Counted from the stretch's first letter, positions 12,333-23,004 are shown. The stretch is DNA of 64,000 nucleotides from Arion vulgaris (GCA_020796225.1 CM036753.1:2170001-2234000), one strand, 5' to 3'. Numbers and translations: made by a program. The notes: generated from the letters alone by a model not told the origin.

Positions 12333-13695
12333 CATCATGTTTTGTATCGTATCGTTAGGTAAGTCATGTTTTGTATCACATCGTTAGGTTAGTCATGTTT
12401 TGTATCACATCGTTAGGTTAGTCATGTTTTGTATCGCATCGTTAGGTTAGTCATGTTTTGTATCGTATCGTTAGGTTAGTCATGTTTTGTATCGCATCGT
12501 TAGGTTAGTCATGTTTTGTATCACATCGTTAGGTTAGTCATGTTTTGTATCGTATCGTTAGGTTAGTCATGTTTTGTATCACATCGTTAGGTTAGTCATG
12601 TTTTGTATCACATCGTTAGGTTAGTACTGTTTTGTATCACATCGTTAGGTTAGTCATGTTTTGTATCGCATCGTTAGGTTAGTCATGTTTTGTATCGTAT
12701 CGTTAGGTTAGTCATGTTTTGTATCGCATCGTTAGGTTAGTCATGTTTTGTATCGCATCGTTAGGTTAGTCATGTTTTGTATCACATCGTTAGGTTAGTC
12801 ATGTTTTGTATCACATCGTTAGGTTAGTCATGTTTTGTATCACATCGTTAGGTTAGTACTGTTTTGTATCACATCGTTAGGTTAGTACTGTTTTGTATCA
12901 CATCGTTAAGTTAGTCATGTTTTGTATCACATCGTTAGGTTAGTCATGTTTTGTATTACATCGTTAGGTTAGTACTGTTTTGTATCACATCGTTAGGTTA
13001 GTCATGTTTTGTATCGCATCGTTAGGTTAATCATGTTTTGTATCGCATCGTTAGGTTAGTCATGTTTTGTATCACATCGTTAGGTTAGTCATGTTTTGTA
13101 TCACATCGTTAGGTTAGTCATGTTTTGTATCACATCGTTAGGTTAGTCATGTTTTGTATCACATCGTTAGGTTAGTCATGTTTTGTATCACATCGTTAGG
13201 TTAGTCATGTTTTGTATCGTATCGTTAGGTTAGTCATGTTTTGTATTACATCGTTAGGTTAGTACTGTTTTGTATCGCATCGTTAGGTTAATCATGTTTT
13301 GTATCACATCGTTAGGTTAGTCATGTTTTGTATCACATCGTTAGGTTAGTCATGTTTTGTATCACATCGTTAGGTTAGTCATGTTTTGTATCACATCGTT
13401 AGGTTAGTCATGTTTTGTATCACATCGTTAGGTTAGTCATGTTTTGTATCACATCGTTAGGTTAGTCATGTTTTGTATCACATCGTTAGGTTAGTCATGT
13501 TTTGTATCGTATCGTTAGGTTAGTCATGTTTTGTATCACATCGTTAGGTTAGTCATGTTTTGTATCACATCGTTAGGTTAGTCATGTTTTGTATCACATC
13601 GTTAGGTTAGTACTGTTTTGTATCACATCGTTAGGTTAGTCATGTTTTGTATCACATCGTTAGGTTAGTCATGTTTTGTATCACATCGTTAGGTT
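12333..13695. repeat. 29-bp minisatellite, about 47 copies
   Basis: Tandem units with core CATGTTTTGTATCACATCGT plus TAGGTTAG. The variable position is CACATC, CGCATC or CGTATC, and some units have TAGTACTG instead of TAGTCATG. It begins directly after the 3' untranslated region of the LINE remnant (TTTCTTTCTCTTCTTTCAT) and ends at the antisense LINE tail at 13696. No coding seed was recognised. Confidence 0.96.
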
Positions 13696-13780
13696 AAGAA
13701 GAGACTTCTGAAACGGTCTTCATAGATATTTGTTTCCGCCTCTGTTATTTGGTCCACCTTTTGCGTGGGTGGCATTTGTA
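13696..13780 (-). mobile_element. LINE RT C-terminal tail, antisense
   Basis: Read on the minus strand this gives HAKGGPNN and GGNKYL followed by a phenylalanine-rich end. The second LINE tail at 57900-58263 has HAKDGPQR in the same place, and the plus strand is alignable by eye over about 80 bp (GACTTCTGAAACGGTCTTCA against GATTTCTAAAACGGCCCTAG). It is therefore the 3' end of the same LINE family, and the adjoining 51-bp array occupies the next part of the gene. Confidence 0.75.
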
Positions 13781-15800
13781 TCCACCGTATTGAAGTAGCG
13801 TTGCTGTATGAGACGCACTGTCTGATTTGTATCCACCGTATTGAAGTATCGTTGCTGTATGAGACGCACTGTCTGATTTGTATCCACCGTATTGAAGTAT
13901 CGTTGACTAGTATGAGACGCACTGTCTGATTTGTATCTACCGTGATTGAAGTGAGCGCTGCTGTATGGAGACGCACTGTCTGATTTGTATCCACCGTATT
14001 GAAGTAGCGTTGCTGTATGAGACGCACTGTCTGATTTGTATCCACCGTATTGAAGTAGCGTTGCTGTATGAGACGCACTGTCTGATTTGTATCCACCGTA
14101 TTGAAGTATCGTTGCTGTATGAGACGCACTGTCTGATTTGTATCCACCGTATTGAAGTATCGTTGCTGTATGAGACGCACTGTCTGATTTGTATCCACCG
14201 TATTGGTAGTTTATGAGAGCACGTAGTATACGTTGCTTGTATGAGACGCACTGTCTGATTTGTATCCACCGTATTGAAGTATGCGTTGCTGAGAGACGCA
14301 CTGTCTGATTTGTATCACCGTATTGAAGTATCGTTGCTGATGGCGCACTGTCTGATTTGTATCCACCGTATTGAAGTATCGTTGCTGTATGAGACGCACT
14401 GTCTGATTTGTATCTACCGTATTGAAGTATCGTTGCTGTATGAGGCGCACTGTCTGATTTGTATCCACCGTATTGAAGTACGTTGCTGTATGAGACGACT
14501 GTCTGATTTGTATCCACCGTATTGAGTAGCGTTGCGATGAGACGCACTGTCTGATTTGTATCTACCGTATTGAAGTATCGTTGCTGTATGAGACGCACTG
14601 TCTGATTTGTATCTACCGTATTGAAGTATCGTTGCTGTATGAGGGCGCACTGTCTGATTTGTATCCACCGTAACGCTGTATTGAAGTATCGTTGCTGTAT
14701 GAGACGCACTGTCTGATTTGTATCCACCGTATTGAAGTATCGTTGCTGTATGAGACGCACTGTCTGATTTGTATCTACCGTATTGAAGTATCGTTGCTGT
14801 ATGAGGCGCACTGTCTGATTTGTATCCACCGTATTGAAGTATCGTTGCTGTATGAGACGCACTGTCTGATTTGTATCCACCGTATTGAAGTATCGTTGCT
14901 GTATGAGACGCACTGTCTGATTTGTATCCACCGTATTGAAGTACGTTGCGTAGAGACGCACTGTCTGATTTGTATCCACCGTATTAGTACGTTGCTGTAT
15001 GAGACGCACTGTCTGATTTGTATCCACCGTATTGAAGTATCGTTGCTGTATGAGACGCACTGTCTGATTTGTATCTACCGTATTGAAGTATCGTTGCTGT
15101 ATGAGGCGCACTGTCTGATTTGTATCCACCGTATTGAAGTATCGTTGCTGTATGAGACGCACTGTCTGATTTGTATCCACCGTATTGAAGTATCGTTGCT
15201 GTATGAGACGCACTGTCTGATTTGTATCCACCGTATTGAAGTATCGTTGCTGTATGAGACATTGATTGTATCACGTTAGTATCTTGCTATGAGACGCACT
15301 GTCTGATTTGTATCCACCGTATTGAAGTATCGTTGCTGTATGAGACGCACTGTCTGATTGTATCCACGTATTGAAGTATGCGTTGCTGTATGAGACGCAC
15401 TGTCTGATTTGTATCCACCGTATTGAAGTATCGTTGCTGTATGAGACGCACTGTCTGATTTGTATCCACCGTATTGAAGTATCGTTGCTGTATGAGACGC
15501 ACTGTCTGATTTGTATCCACCGTATTGAAGTATCGTTGCTGTATGAGAGTTGCACTGTCTGATTTGTATCCACGTATTAGTATCGTTGCTGTATGACACT
15601 GTCTGATTTGTATACGTTTTCGATGGAATGTGAGTCAGTTATCTGTGTATGGACGCACATGTCTATTTGTATTCTTCATTCATGAAGTTCTGTATGAGAC
15701 GACTCGCATTTGTATCCACCGTATTGAATACTTCTTATAACACTGTCTGATTTGATCACCTATGAAGTATCGTTGCTGTATGAACACTGTCTGATGGAAT
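13775..15800 (-). repeat. 51-bp array seeded from LINE tail (about 39 copies)
   Basis: Minus-strand units encode DTNQTVRLIQQRYFNTV (17 codons), and the last copy joins DTNATHAKGGP of the LINE tail. The intact cognate at 58010-58188 reads YNQTVHPKEQCCSDTMGTKQKAGHAKDG, written here in parts: YNQTVHP, then CCSDTMGT, then HAKDG. The unit is thus one pass of this segment, multiplied. Copies at 13930-13975, 14210-14350, 14940-15000 and 15250-15800 carry scattered single-base losses. The minus-strand open frame 13720-15231 (503 codons) and plus-strand frames such as 14692-15279 are artefacts of the 51-bp period. Confidence 0.88.
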
Positions 15801-15819
15801 CGCTTTGTGACGATAATTT

Positions 15820-16075
15820 ATTTTTATTCTTCTGAATCAGACTATTGATCTTATTTATCTGATGTTTTTTACTGTCTTTGAACTATGATCTAAATTATCT
15901 TGTTTATTTCAGTGGAACTATGATCTATTTATCTATTGTTTATTTCATGAACTATGATCTATTTATCTGATTGTTTTATTTCGTGAACTATGATCTATTT
16001 ATCTGATTGTTTTATTAACTGTGACTCTATTTATCTGATTGTTTTATTTCGTGAACTATGATCTAAAGTTTTAAA
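15820..16075. repeat. Degenerate ~36-bp array
   Basis: Six or so diverged copies of a unit with core AACTATGATCTATTTATCTG and GATTGTTTTATTTCGTG. It follows the degraded end of the 51-bp array. No seed was recognised. Confidence 0.85.
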
Positions 16076-16490
16076 CATCTACATCACGAAATTAAAATAA
16101 TTTCACATTATTTGGATAACTTGAATCGGAGGTGACACATTTTATTTGACAATCGGTAAATCTCAAAATGACAAATGGCGATATAGACCCGCATTACGTT
16201 TGTGAACTGTACAGTTTGATATCACAATCTGATCTCATGACTACAACTTTTTAACTTCAACATGAAACGAAACAAATTTGATGAGTGGTGAATTTATAAT
16301 GAATAAAGCTGTAGTTTTTAGTTATCAAAGTCTGATAAACATTAACTTATCCCTCATTCAGAGAGAGAGAGAGAACAAGATATATAAAAAGTATGCACAT
16401 AAAACCTTGCAAATAAAGTTTGATGAATACATCAAATATGAAACACGCAAACAAGTGACCAAGACCGTTTACATACTATTAAACTAAACT
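16076..16490. other. Unique sequence with an unrecognised short frame
   Basis: AT-rich, with an open frame 16278-16487 (69 codons) that has no recognisable domain. It lies directly upstream of the LINE RNase H segment and may be unrelated flank. Confidence 0.5.
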
Positions 16491-16937
16491 GTGACATGGC
16501 TCCAGCCGATAGAGGACAGATGGGACATGAAGGTTCTTCAACAAGGAGAAAAATTCAAGAGACTGACGAACCATCCAATGCACATCCAAATCAACAGCTA
16601 CGGTAGGGGCAGATTAAAAGAAGTAACTTCGTGGCAAACTCCAAAGAACTTGCTCACAAGGACTCAATATTGGCACTGGCTCAACCAAGACACATTCAAC
16701 CAGCCAGCACTTCTCCTCCCTGGGCATGCAGTCTCCCAGAGCTCTCAGAAGAAATAAGTGGCATTGGCAAGAAAGGAACACAGACAGACTTGGAGAGAAG
16801 GCTCATTGCAGAAAAACACATAAACGAAAATTACCCAATGGACTCATGGACACATGCATACACAAATGTCTCGGCTACAGATGCCACCCACAATGGAGGA
16901 GGGGAAGTTGTCCTCAGACTAGAAGATGGAGTAGAAT

Positions 16938-17124
16938 CAGTGGCGGCTAGTGATCATTTGTGTTGGTGGGGCCAGACACATATTTTCGAAAAATCATGGT
17001 TTTGGGTTAGGTTATATTTCAATATATAAAATAATATATACATGTTGACATTATTATTTTTTTGGGGGAGGGGATGGGGGAGGGGAAGCTGGCCCCACTG
17101 GCCCCTAATGACAAGCCTCCACTG
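16938..17124. mobile_element. hAT-like MITE with 8-bp target duplication
   Basis: A 187-bp non-autonomous element. Left end CAGTGGCGGCTAGTGATCAT; right end, read in reverse, CAGTGGAGGCTTGTCATTAG. Both continue inward to TGGGGCCAG. It is flanked by AGTAGAAT (16930-16937) and AGTAGAAC (17125-17132), an 8-bp target duplication with one mismatch, as expected for hAT transposition. A related end lies at 47608-47655. Removing it joins the RNase H reading frame of the host LINE, which confirms both boundaries. Confidence 0.88.
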
Positions 17125-17322
17125 AGTAGAACTAACCTTAGCTCTGGCCACTGGCAAGTTCTCAACCAATTTCAGGGTTGAGGTAGAGGCCCTCAGTGCA
17201 GCTGCAAAATGGCACTACAAAATATGAACCAAATACATGGAAAAATAGTGCTCTTGACTGACGCATTGTCTGCTATCTCAGCACTGAAATCTGAAAGGAA
17301 CACAGAACTAAGTGATCTCAGG

Positions 17323-17402
17323 ATCACACTGCAGGATAACACTGCAGGATCACACTGCAGGATCACACTGCAGGATCACACTGCAGGATCACACTGCAAG
17401 AT
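17323..17402 (+). repeat. 13-bp array inside RNase H
   Basis: About six copies of GGATCACACTGCA. The first copy is the host codons R-I-T-L-Q, the RNase H segment that normally precedes a W-I-P-x-H-C motif. After the array the gene resumes as K-I-K-G-N-E-D-V-D-R-L-A-K-E-G. The usual WIP motif is missing, so the amplification replaced or displaced it. Thirteen is not a multiple of three, so the frame rotates through the units. Confidence 0.85.
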
Positions 17403-17883
17403 CAAGGGGAATGAAGATGTTGACAGGCTGGCTAAAGAGGGAACAGAAATGCCTCAAGATGACAACCTGGTTAGCTATGCAGAAGCAAAAACCATCACCA
17501 AAGGGCACTACAAAGCAAAATGGGATAAAGAACACCCAAAAAACAAGAATGATGGATATTACCAACTATCCAGAAGGGACCAGACTGTCATACTTCGCCT
17601 CCGGACGGTCACAACAGAATGAGACACCATCTGTACACTAAATTCAAGATAGGCACCAACGACCTGTACCCCTGTGACTTGGCAAGCATCACAACACAAC
17701 ATATCCTACAGAACTGCCCCAGTATGCAGACCTGAGAAGAAAGAGGTAGCCCACTTACACCAGCATCCAAGACAAATTGTATGGCGTGGCCGATAATCTG
17801 AGGCAGACGGCAGCCTTTATTAGAGAATTTGAAATCCCAATCTAGTGAGAACGCAGAAGAAGAAGAAGAATACAATTAAACTA

Positions 17884-18075
17884 AACGGTCGTCTGTAGCT
17901 TAAGTGGTAGTGAGTTTGATTACAATCCAAGTGTACCTGGTTCAAACATCGCGATCGGTAATTTGGAAGCAAATTTGTTCCTGTGGATTTTTACGAACGA
18001 TAAAAAAATAGCCTCCCCGATCAGAAAGCAATGACAAACTACTGAACGTATAAATATCTATATTCTTCTTATACC
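17884..18075 (+). mobile_element. tRNA-headed SINE fragment
   Basis: An A-box-like TAGCTTAAGTGG (17896-17907) and a B-box-like GGTTCAAAC (17940-17948) at roughly the spacing of an internal RNA polymerase III promoter. It starts just after the (GAA)n tail of the LINE at 17875. The body downstream to about 18075 resembles no other copy I could find in the window. It does not fold into a tRNA cloverleaf that I can see. Confidence 0.5.
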
Positions 18076-18234
18076 GTTATACGTTACACAGGGCCTTCAA
18101 TTAATTTCTCCATACCGCTCTGTACTGGGCAACACGCTCAATCTATTATATGGAACAGAGACCGATATTTCTTGCGCATCTCAGTAAAAGTTCGTTTCAG
18201 GTTTTCCCTAGTGCATACTCTCTTTCTTGAACTC

Positions 18235-18610
18235 TTTGTCTCCCATTTCAATGCCTACTTTGATATTCTTTGATCTTTGTCTCCAACTTCAATGCCTACT
18301 TTGATATTCTTTGATCTTTGTCTCCCACTTCAATGCCTACTTTGATATTCTTTGATCTTTGTCTCCCACTTCAATGCCTACTTTGAAATTCGTTGATCTT
18401 TGTCTCCCATTTCAATGCCTGCTTTGGTATTCTTTGATCATTGCCTCCCATTTCAATGCCTGCTTTGGTATTCTTTGATCATTGCCTCCCATTTCAATGC
18501 CTTCTTTGGTATTCTTTGATCTTTGTCTCCCATTGCAATGCCTGCTTTGGTATTCTTTGATCTTTGTCTCCCATTTCAATGCCTGCTTTGATATTCTTTG
18601 ATCATTTCTT
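18235..18610 (-). repeat. 41-bp array seeded from IPKQALKWE
   Basis: About nine units. On the minus strand the unit reads DQRISKQALKWETK, matching the LINE segment R-I-P-K-Q-A-L-x-W-E at the place where it belongs. As 41 is not divisible by three, frame changes unit by unit. Variants (CCCACTTCAATGCCTACTTT on one side, CCCATTTCAATGCCTGCTTT on the other) form blocks at the left and right ends of the array, which suggests growth in steps. Confidence 0.88.
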
Positions 18611-19462
18611 CTCAAGGTATACCCAACATATCTCCATCATCTCCTTCTTATAACAGTTGTGACTAGTGTTTGGCCAGGCATTTCATTCCTTCTCAAGGTA
18701 TACCCAACATATCTCCATCATCTCCTTCTTATAACAGTTGTGACTAGTGTTTGGCCAGGCATTTCATTCCTTCTCAAGGTATACCCAACATATCTCCATC
18801 ATCTCCTTCTTATAACAGTTGTGACTAGTGTTTGGCCAGGCATTTCATTCCTTCTCAAGGTATACCCAACATATCTCCATCATCTCCTTCTTATAACAGT
18901 TGTGACTAGTGTTTGGCCAGGCATTTCATTCCTTCTCAAGGTATACCCAACATATCTCCATCATCTCCTTCTTATAACAGTTGTGACTAGTGTTTGGCCA
19001 GGCATTTCATTCCTTCTCAAGGTATACCCAACATATCTCCATCATCTCCTTCTTATAACAGTTGTGACTAGTGTTTGGCCAGGCATTTCATTCCTTCTCA
19101 AGGTATACCCAACATATCTCCATCATCTCCTTCTTATAACAGTTGTGACTAGTGTTTGGCCAGGCATTTCATTCCTTCTCAAGGTATACCCAACATATCT
19201 CCATCATCTCCTTCTTATAACAGTTGTGACTAGTGTTTGGCCAGGCATTTCATTCCTTCTCAAGGTATACCCAACATATCTCCATCATCTCCTTCTTATA
19301 ACAGTTGTGACTAGTGTTTGGCCAGGCATTTCATTTCTTCTCAAGGTATACCCAACATATCTCCATCATCTCCTTCTTATAACAGTTGTGACTAGTGTTT
19401 GGCCAGGCATTTCATTCCTTCTCAAGGTATACCCAACATATCTCCATCATCTCCTTCTCCTG
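18606..19462 (-). repeat. 81-bp array seeded from the GHTLRR region
   Basis: Ten and a half nearly identical 81-bp units. Minus-strand translation of each unit includes RRRxWRYVGYTLRRNE, the LINE tail motif normally W-R-W-I-G-H-T-L-R-K. The last unit continues into RRNDQRISKQALKW, as expected for the intact gene. The plus-strand open frame 18659-19543 (294 codons with a 27-residue period) is antisense to this and is not a gene. Almost no divergence between units indicates recent or homogenised amplification. Confidence 0.9.
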
Positions 19463-19517
19463 AATTCGTCTCATTTTATGTTTAGTATAAGGGGAACGTA
19501 TAAGTGGTGCCTAGAAA

Positions 19518-19665
19518 ATCAACGACTCGTTTACTGTGGTTGATGGCGAAGTCTTGTCAAGGATATTCAACGACTCGTTTACTGTGGTTGATGGCGAAGT
19601 CTTGTCAAGGATATTCAACGACTCGTTTACTGTGGTTGATGGCGAAGTCTTGTCAAGGATATTCC
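19518..19665. repeat. 48-bp tandem triplet
   Basis: Three copies of a 48-bp unit with core CGACTCGTTTACTGTGGTTG and ATGGCGAAGTCTTGTCAAGG. In the minus direction it lies just upstream of the LINE tail, but I could not match its translation to RT with confidence. Confidence 0.9.
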
Positions 19666-19727
19666 GCGGTTTTCATTTTTTTTCCAAAGACTAAACGGAA
19701 TATAAAGACGAAGGTTTGATATCACTA

Positions 19728-20514
19728 TATCTTCATATGACTTAGTTCATCTTCATATGACTTGGTTCATCTCCATATGGCTTGGTTCATCTCCATATGG
19801 CTTGGTTCATCTCCATATGGATTGGTTCATCTTCATATGACTTGGTTCATCTTCATATGGCTTGGTTCATCTTCATATGGCTTGGTTCATCTTCATATGG
19901 CTTGGTTCATCTTCATATGACTTGGTTCATCTTCATATGACTTGGTTCATCTTCATATGGTTTGGTTCATCTTCATGTGGCTTGGTTCATCTTCATGTGG
20001 CTTGGTTCATCTGCATATGACTTGGTTCATCTTCATATGACTTGGTTCATCTTCATATGACTTGGTTCATCTTCATATGACTTGGTTCATCTTCATATGG
20101 TTTGGTTCATCTTCATGTGGCTTGGTTCATCTTCATGTGGCTTGGTTCATCTGCATATGACTTGGTTCATCTTCATATGACTTGGTTCATCTTCATATGG
20201 CTTGGTTCATCTTCATGTGGCTTGGTTCATCTTCATGTGGCTTGGTTCATCTGCATATGAACTTGGTTCATCTTCATATGGCTTGGTGCATCTTCATATG
20301 ACTTGGTTCATCTTCATATGGCTTGGTTCATCTTCATATGACTTGGTTCATCTTCATATGGCTTGGTTCATCTTCATTTGGCTTGGTTCATCTCCATATG
20401 GCTTGGTTCATCTTCATATGACTTGGTTCATCTTCATATGACTTGGTTCATCTTCATATGGCTTGGTTCATCTCCATATGGCTTGGTTCATCTTCATATG
20501 GCTTGGTTCATCTT
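19728..20514. repeat. 20-bp minisatellite, about 39 copies
   Basis: Tandem units of CTTGGTTCATCTTCATATGG, with variants at TATGA, TGTGG, CTCC and CTGC positions. A block of variants (TATGG, TGTGG, TGTGG, CTGCATATGA) recurs at about 19960-20040, 20090-20160 and 20200-20260, hinting at a longer period of six to eight units. No seed was recognised. Confidence 0.95.
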
Positions 20515-21470
20515 CACAGTAATGGTCTTCCACCTGCCGAGAGCAATGCACAAAGCAAGAGACTCAGTAGCTCCTGCAACAATCATATACAAAATGCAGT
20601 CGTAAATAGAACGAAAGCGGTCCTGACACCATTATAAACATGACAACATTACTTCTGCTGACAACCGTTGATTTGTCTCACCTTGTCTCACCTTGTCTCA
20701 CATTTGTCAACACTCCCATGAGTCCGTCTCATTAAACACCTGTCTGATCACCATTACAATAACTCAGGTAAATTGTTCAACTTGTTACAGACGATATGAC
20801 AAAAACCAGGCTGTAATATTCCAGTATTAAAAGCTTTTACAAACCTAGATTTCAATTTCATATTATTGCAGATAGATGTATTGTTATAACGTTCACGAAT
20901 GGTGAGGGGGTGAGGGTGAGGGGGAAACACTCACCTTTCCTTCCTTCTTTCCCCAACATTTTACATTGAGTAAACATTCAACAAGTATTATATAGACGGC
21001 AATATCAGCTTGACAAAAATGTATCATTGATCCAAATATTGATATCAAATAGGATAAGGGCGAAACATATCATTTGCATTCTCGACAATGACACAAAAAC
21101 TACACACAAAGCACATACAGAATGTATCCCGCATTCACAAATCTGTCTGTGTATGCTATCGACAACTGGTCTTTTATGTGTTGTGCTAATGAGATAGTCA
21201 GACGTACTCCCAAAGTGATAAAAAGTAATTGATGAGGGCTTACAAAGACTGCTAACCACAATCGTATTAGTCCTCCGTTGCTTCATGTCATTCCGATCAT
21301 ATTAGCCACAATTTAGGAAGAATAATTCTCTTATGTGGCCACATCTTTCTAACTTGTCCGCAGAATGCGACAAACTGGATGTCAAACAATGGAAGAGAAT
21401 AAGATGTCCAATCATATTAGAAGAATTCGGAGACAATTAGAATGATGAATTGTGTGTGCACACAACATCC
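20515..21470. other. Mostly unique sequence, no gene recognised
   Basis: About 950 bp of AT-rich DNA with a small repeat of TTGTCTCACC at 20675-20705. Open frame 21005-21286 (minus, 93 codons) has no recognisable feature. Nothing here resembles the surrounding mobile elements. Confidence 0.5.
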
Positions 21471-21812
21471 TCTTTATGGGTAGCTGTGACTCAGTGGTTA
21501 TGCACTTTCTTGCGTTCCGAGGGTCGGAAGGTCGTAGGTTCGAATCCGAACCAGCCCGTGTGTTGCGGGACTCGCAAGGGGAGCAAAGAATAGTAACACG
21601 GCACCTACAAGGCATGTCGTAAGAGGCGACTGAGGTAGGAGTCTAGGAAAGCTACCCTATTAAATAAAAAAAAGTCGCAGCAATCAGATGTGCTGCTTGT
21701 AGGAGCATAACTGGCACAACGTACAATCGCTCTTAGGCTCAGATCACATACAAATCACAAAAAGTGGTTAACAAGTGGTCGATATGAAGCGTTCGAAGAA
21801 AAAGAATCTGGA
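21471..21812 (+). mobile_element. tRNA-derived SINE, family A (full-length copy)
   Basis: The 5' head has an A-box-like TAGCTGTGACTCAGTGG (21480-21496) and a B-box GGTTCGAATCC (21537-21547), the internal RNA polymerase III promoter of tRNA-derived SINEs. The body includes GACTCGCAAGGGGAGCAAAG, ACCTACAAGGCATGTCGTAA and GTACAATCGCTCTTAGGCTC. The 3' end is CGTTCGAAGAAAAAG. Further copies or pieces lie at 46893-47018 with 47655-47735, 62383-62621 and 62622-62760. Short minus-strand frames over it are not genes. Confidence 0.85.
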
Positions 21813-21839
21813 CCGCGCCGTTCTGTTAACGAGGGCATT

Positions 21840-21995
21840 TTTCCAGAGACCTCTAGAGTTGTTAAAGGAGCTACGGAGTTCGTGCTTTGTGTAGTATTCT
21901 CGACACATGACGTGCCATTTCTGCGCAAGGGACCGAGCAATATGGGGTAAACCCGGTGCAATGAAGTCCATCCTTCGACTTCAGACCCTTTTTGG
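21840..21995 (+). mobile_element. SINE family B fragment
   Basis: Shares GGAGCTACGGAGTTCGTG, the GCAAGGGACCGAGCAATATG segment and the 3' part GGTGCAATGAAGTC with copies at 23005-23140 and 27379-28150. It has no recognisable tRNA head here, so it is 5' truncated or joined to the family A copy just upstream. Confidence 0.75.
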
Positions 21996-22056
21996 CGACA
22001 TCCTCTTAAGGTGGCGTCTTAGTTTTTCCTCGTTATGTTTTTATCCATGAATAAGT

Positions 22057-22326
22057 TTGTACCTTTCTGTTCTAATATGTCTGGTGTCATCCCAACAAAG
22101 TTTGTACCTTTCTGTTCTAATATGTCTGGTGTCATCCCAACAAAGTTTGTACCTTTCTGTTCTAATATGTCTGGTGTCATCCCAACAAAGTTTGTACCTT
22201 TCTGTTCTAATATGTCTGGTGTCATCCCAACAAATGTTGTACCTTTCTGTTCTAATATGTCTGGTGTCATCCCAACAAAGTTTGTACCTTTCTGTTCTAA
22301 TATGTCTGGTGTCATCCCAACAAAGT
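22057..22326. repeat. 45-bp array, six copies
   Basis: Units with core TTTGTACCTTTCTGTTCTAA and TATGTCTGGTGTCATCCCAA. The fifth copy has ATGTTG in place of AAGTTTG. The minus-strand reading has a 15-residue period (GMTPDILEQKGTNFV), which fuses with the next array into a 308-codon frame that I do not regard as a gene. Confidence 0.95.
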
Positions 22327-22925
22327 AAGTAAGAAAGAAAGTAATACAAAATGAAAGTAAGAAAGAAAGTAATACAAACAGAAAGTAAGAAAGTAAGAAA
22401 GTAATACAAAAAGAAAGTAAGAAAGAAAGTAATACAAAAAGAAAGTAAGAAAGAAAGAAAGTAATACAAAAGAAAGTAAGAAGGAAAGAAAGTAATACAA
22501 AAGAAAGTAAGAAAGAAAGTAATACAAAAGAATGTAAGAAAGAAAGAAAGTAATACAAAAGAAAGTATAAAAGAAAGAAAAGAAGAAAGTAATACAAAAA
22601 GAAAGTAAGAAAAAAAGAAAGTAATACAAAAAGAAAGAAAGTAAAACAAAAATAAAGTAATACAAAAAAGAAAGTAAGAAAAAAAGAAAATAAGAAAAAA
22701 AGAAAGTAAGAAAAAAAGACAATAAGAAAGAAAGTAATACAAAAAGAAAGTAAGAAAGAAAGAAAGTAATACAAAAAGAAAGAAAGTAAAACAAAAATAA
22801 TGTAATACAAAAAGAAAGTAAGAAAGAAAGTAATACAAAAAGAAAGTAAGAAAGAAAGTAATACAAAAAGAAAGTAAGAAAGAAAGTAATACAAAAAGAA
22901 AGTAAGAAAGAAAAAAAGTAATACC
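22327..22925. repeat. Purine-rich GAAAGTAAGAAAG array
   Basis: About 600 bp of GAAAGTAAGAAAGAAAG and GTAATACAAAAA words in irregular order, with nested (GAAA)n. It directly continues the last CAAAGTAAGT of the 45-bp array. Minus-strand frames rich in Phe, Leu, Ser and Tyr (22019-22961) are composition artefacts. Confidence 0.95.
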
Positions 22926-23004
22926 TTCGTGTCGAGCAATAACAAAATAAAATAAAAACAATTTTATATTTGTAAATTATCTTTTTTTAAAATACTATAT
23001 TAAA

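Larger units (their letters stand above)
16491..17875 (+). mobile_element. LINE pol fragment with RNase H domain, broken
   Basis: 3' part of a non-LTR retrotransposon polyprotein carrying a C-terminal RNase H, as in I-type and related LINEs. Segments: EKFKRLTNHPM (about 16545-16580); ISGIGKKGTQTD (about 16755-16790); WTHAYTNVSATDATHNGGG (about 16845-16905), the position of the first RNase H strand where YTDGSA is usual; LLTDALSAISALKSE (about 17250-17295); GNEDVDRLAKEG (about 17408-17445); then the tail YYQLSRRDQTVILRLRT and CDLASITTQHILQNCP. The usual Asp of YTDGSA is Asn here, so a catalytic residue is lost. A 187-bp MITE (16938-17124), a 13-bp array (17323-17402) and frameshifts also break it. 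The 3' end at about 17844 is followed by GAAGAAGAAGAAGAA. Confidence 0.88.
18080..19500 (-). mobile_element. Antisense LINE RT tail carrying two arrays
   Basis: Minus strand, in coding order: RRRRWRYVGYTLRR (start of the 81-bp array, about 19465), MRRNDQRISKQALKWETK (about 18615-18560), SRKRVCTRENLKRTFTEMRK (about 18225-18165) and AQYRAVWRN followed by ALCNV (about 18130-18080). This is the standard C-terminal order of animal LINE RTs: W-x-x-I-G-H-x-L-R-R, I-P-K-Q-A-L-x-W, G-R-P-R-x-x-W-x-R-T, A-Q-x-R-x-x-W. Two segments have been amplified into arrays (18235-18610 and 18606-19462). Stops and frameshifts make it non-functional. Confidence 0.85.

Noticed and set aside
18659..19543. A 294-codon plus-strand frame with a hydrophobic 27-residue repeat
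   Set aside because: It is antisense to an amplified LINE RT motif; the minus-strand reading explains the sequence.
22019..22961. A 308-codon minus-strand frame resembling a hydrophobic membrane protein
   Set aside because: Phe/Leu/Ser/Tyr runs come from a GAAAG/GTAATAC purine-rich tract; two overlapping frames have the same property.
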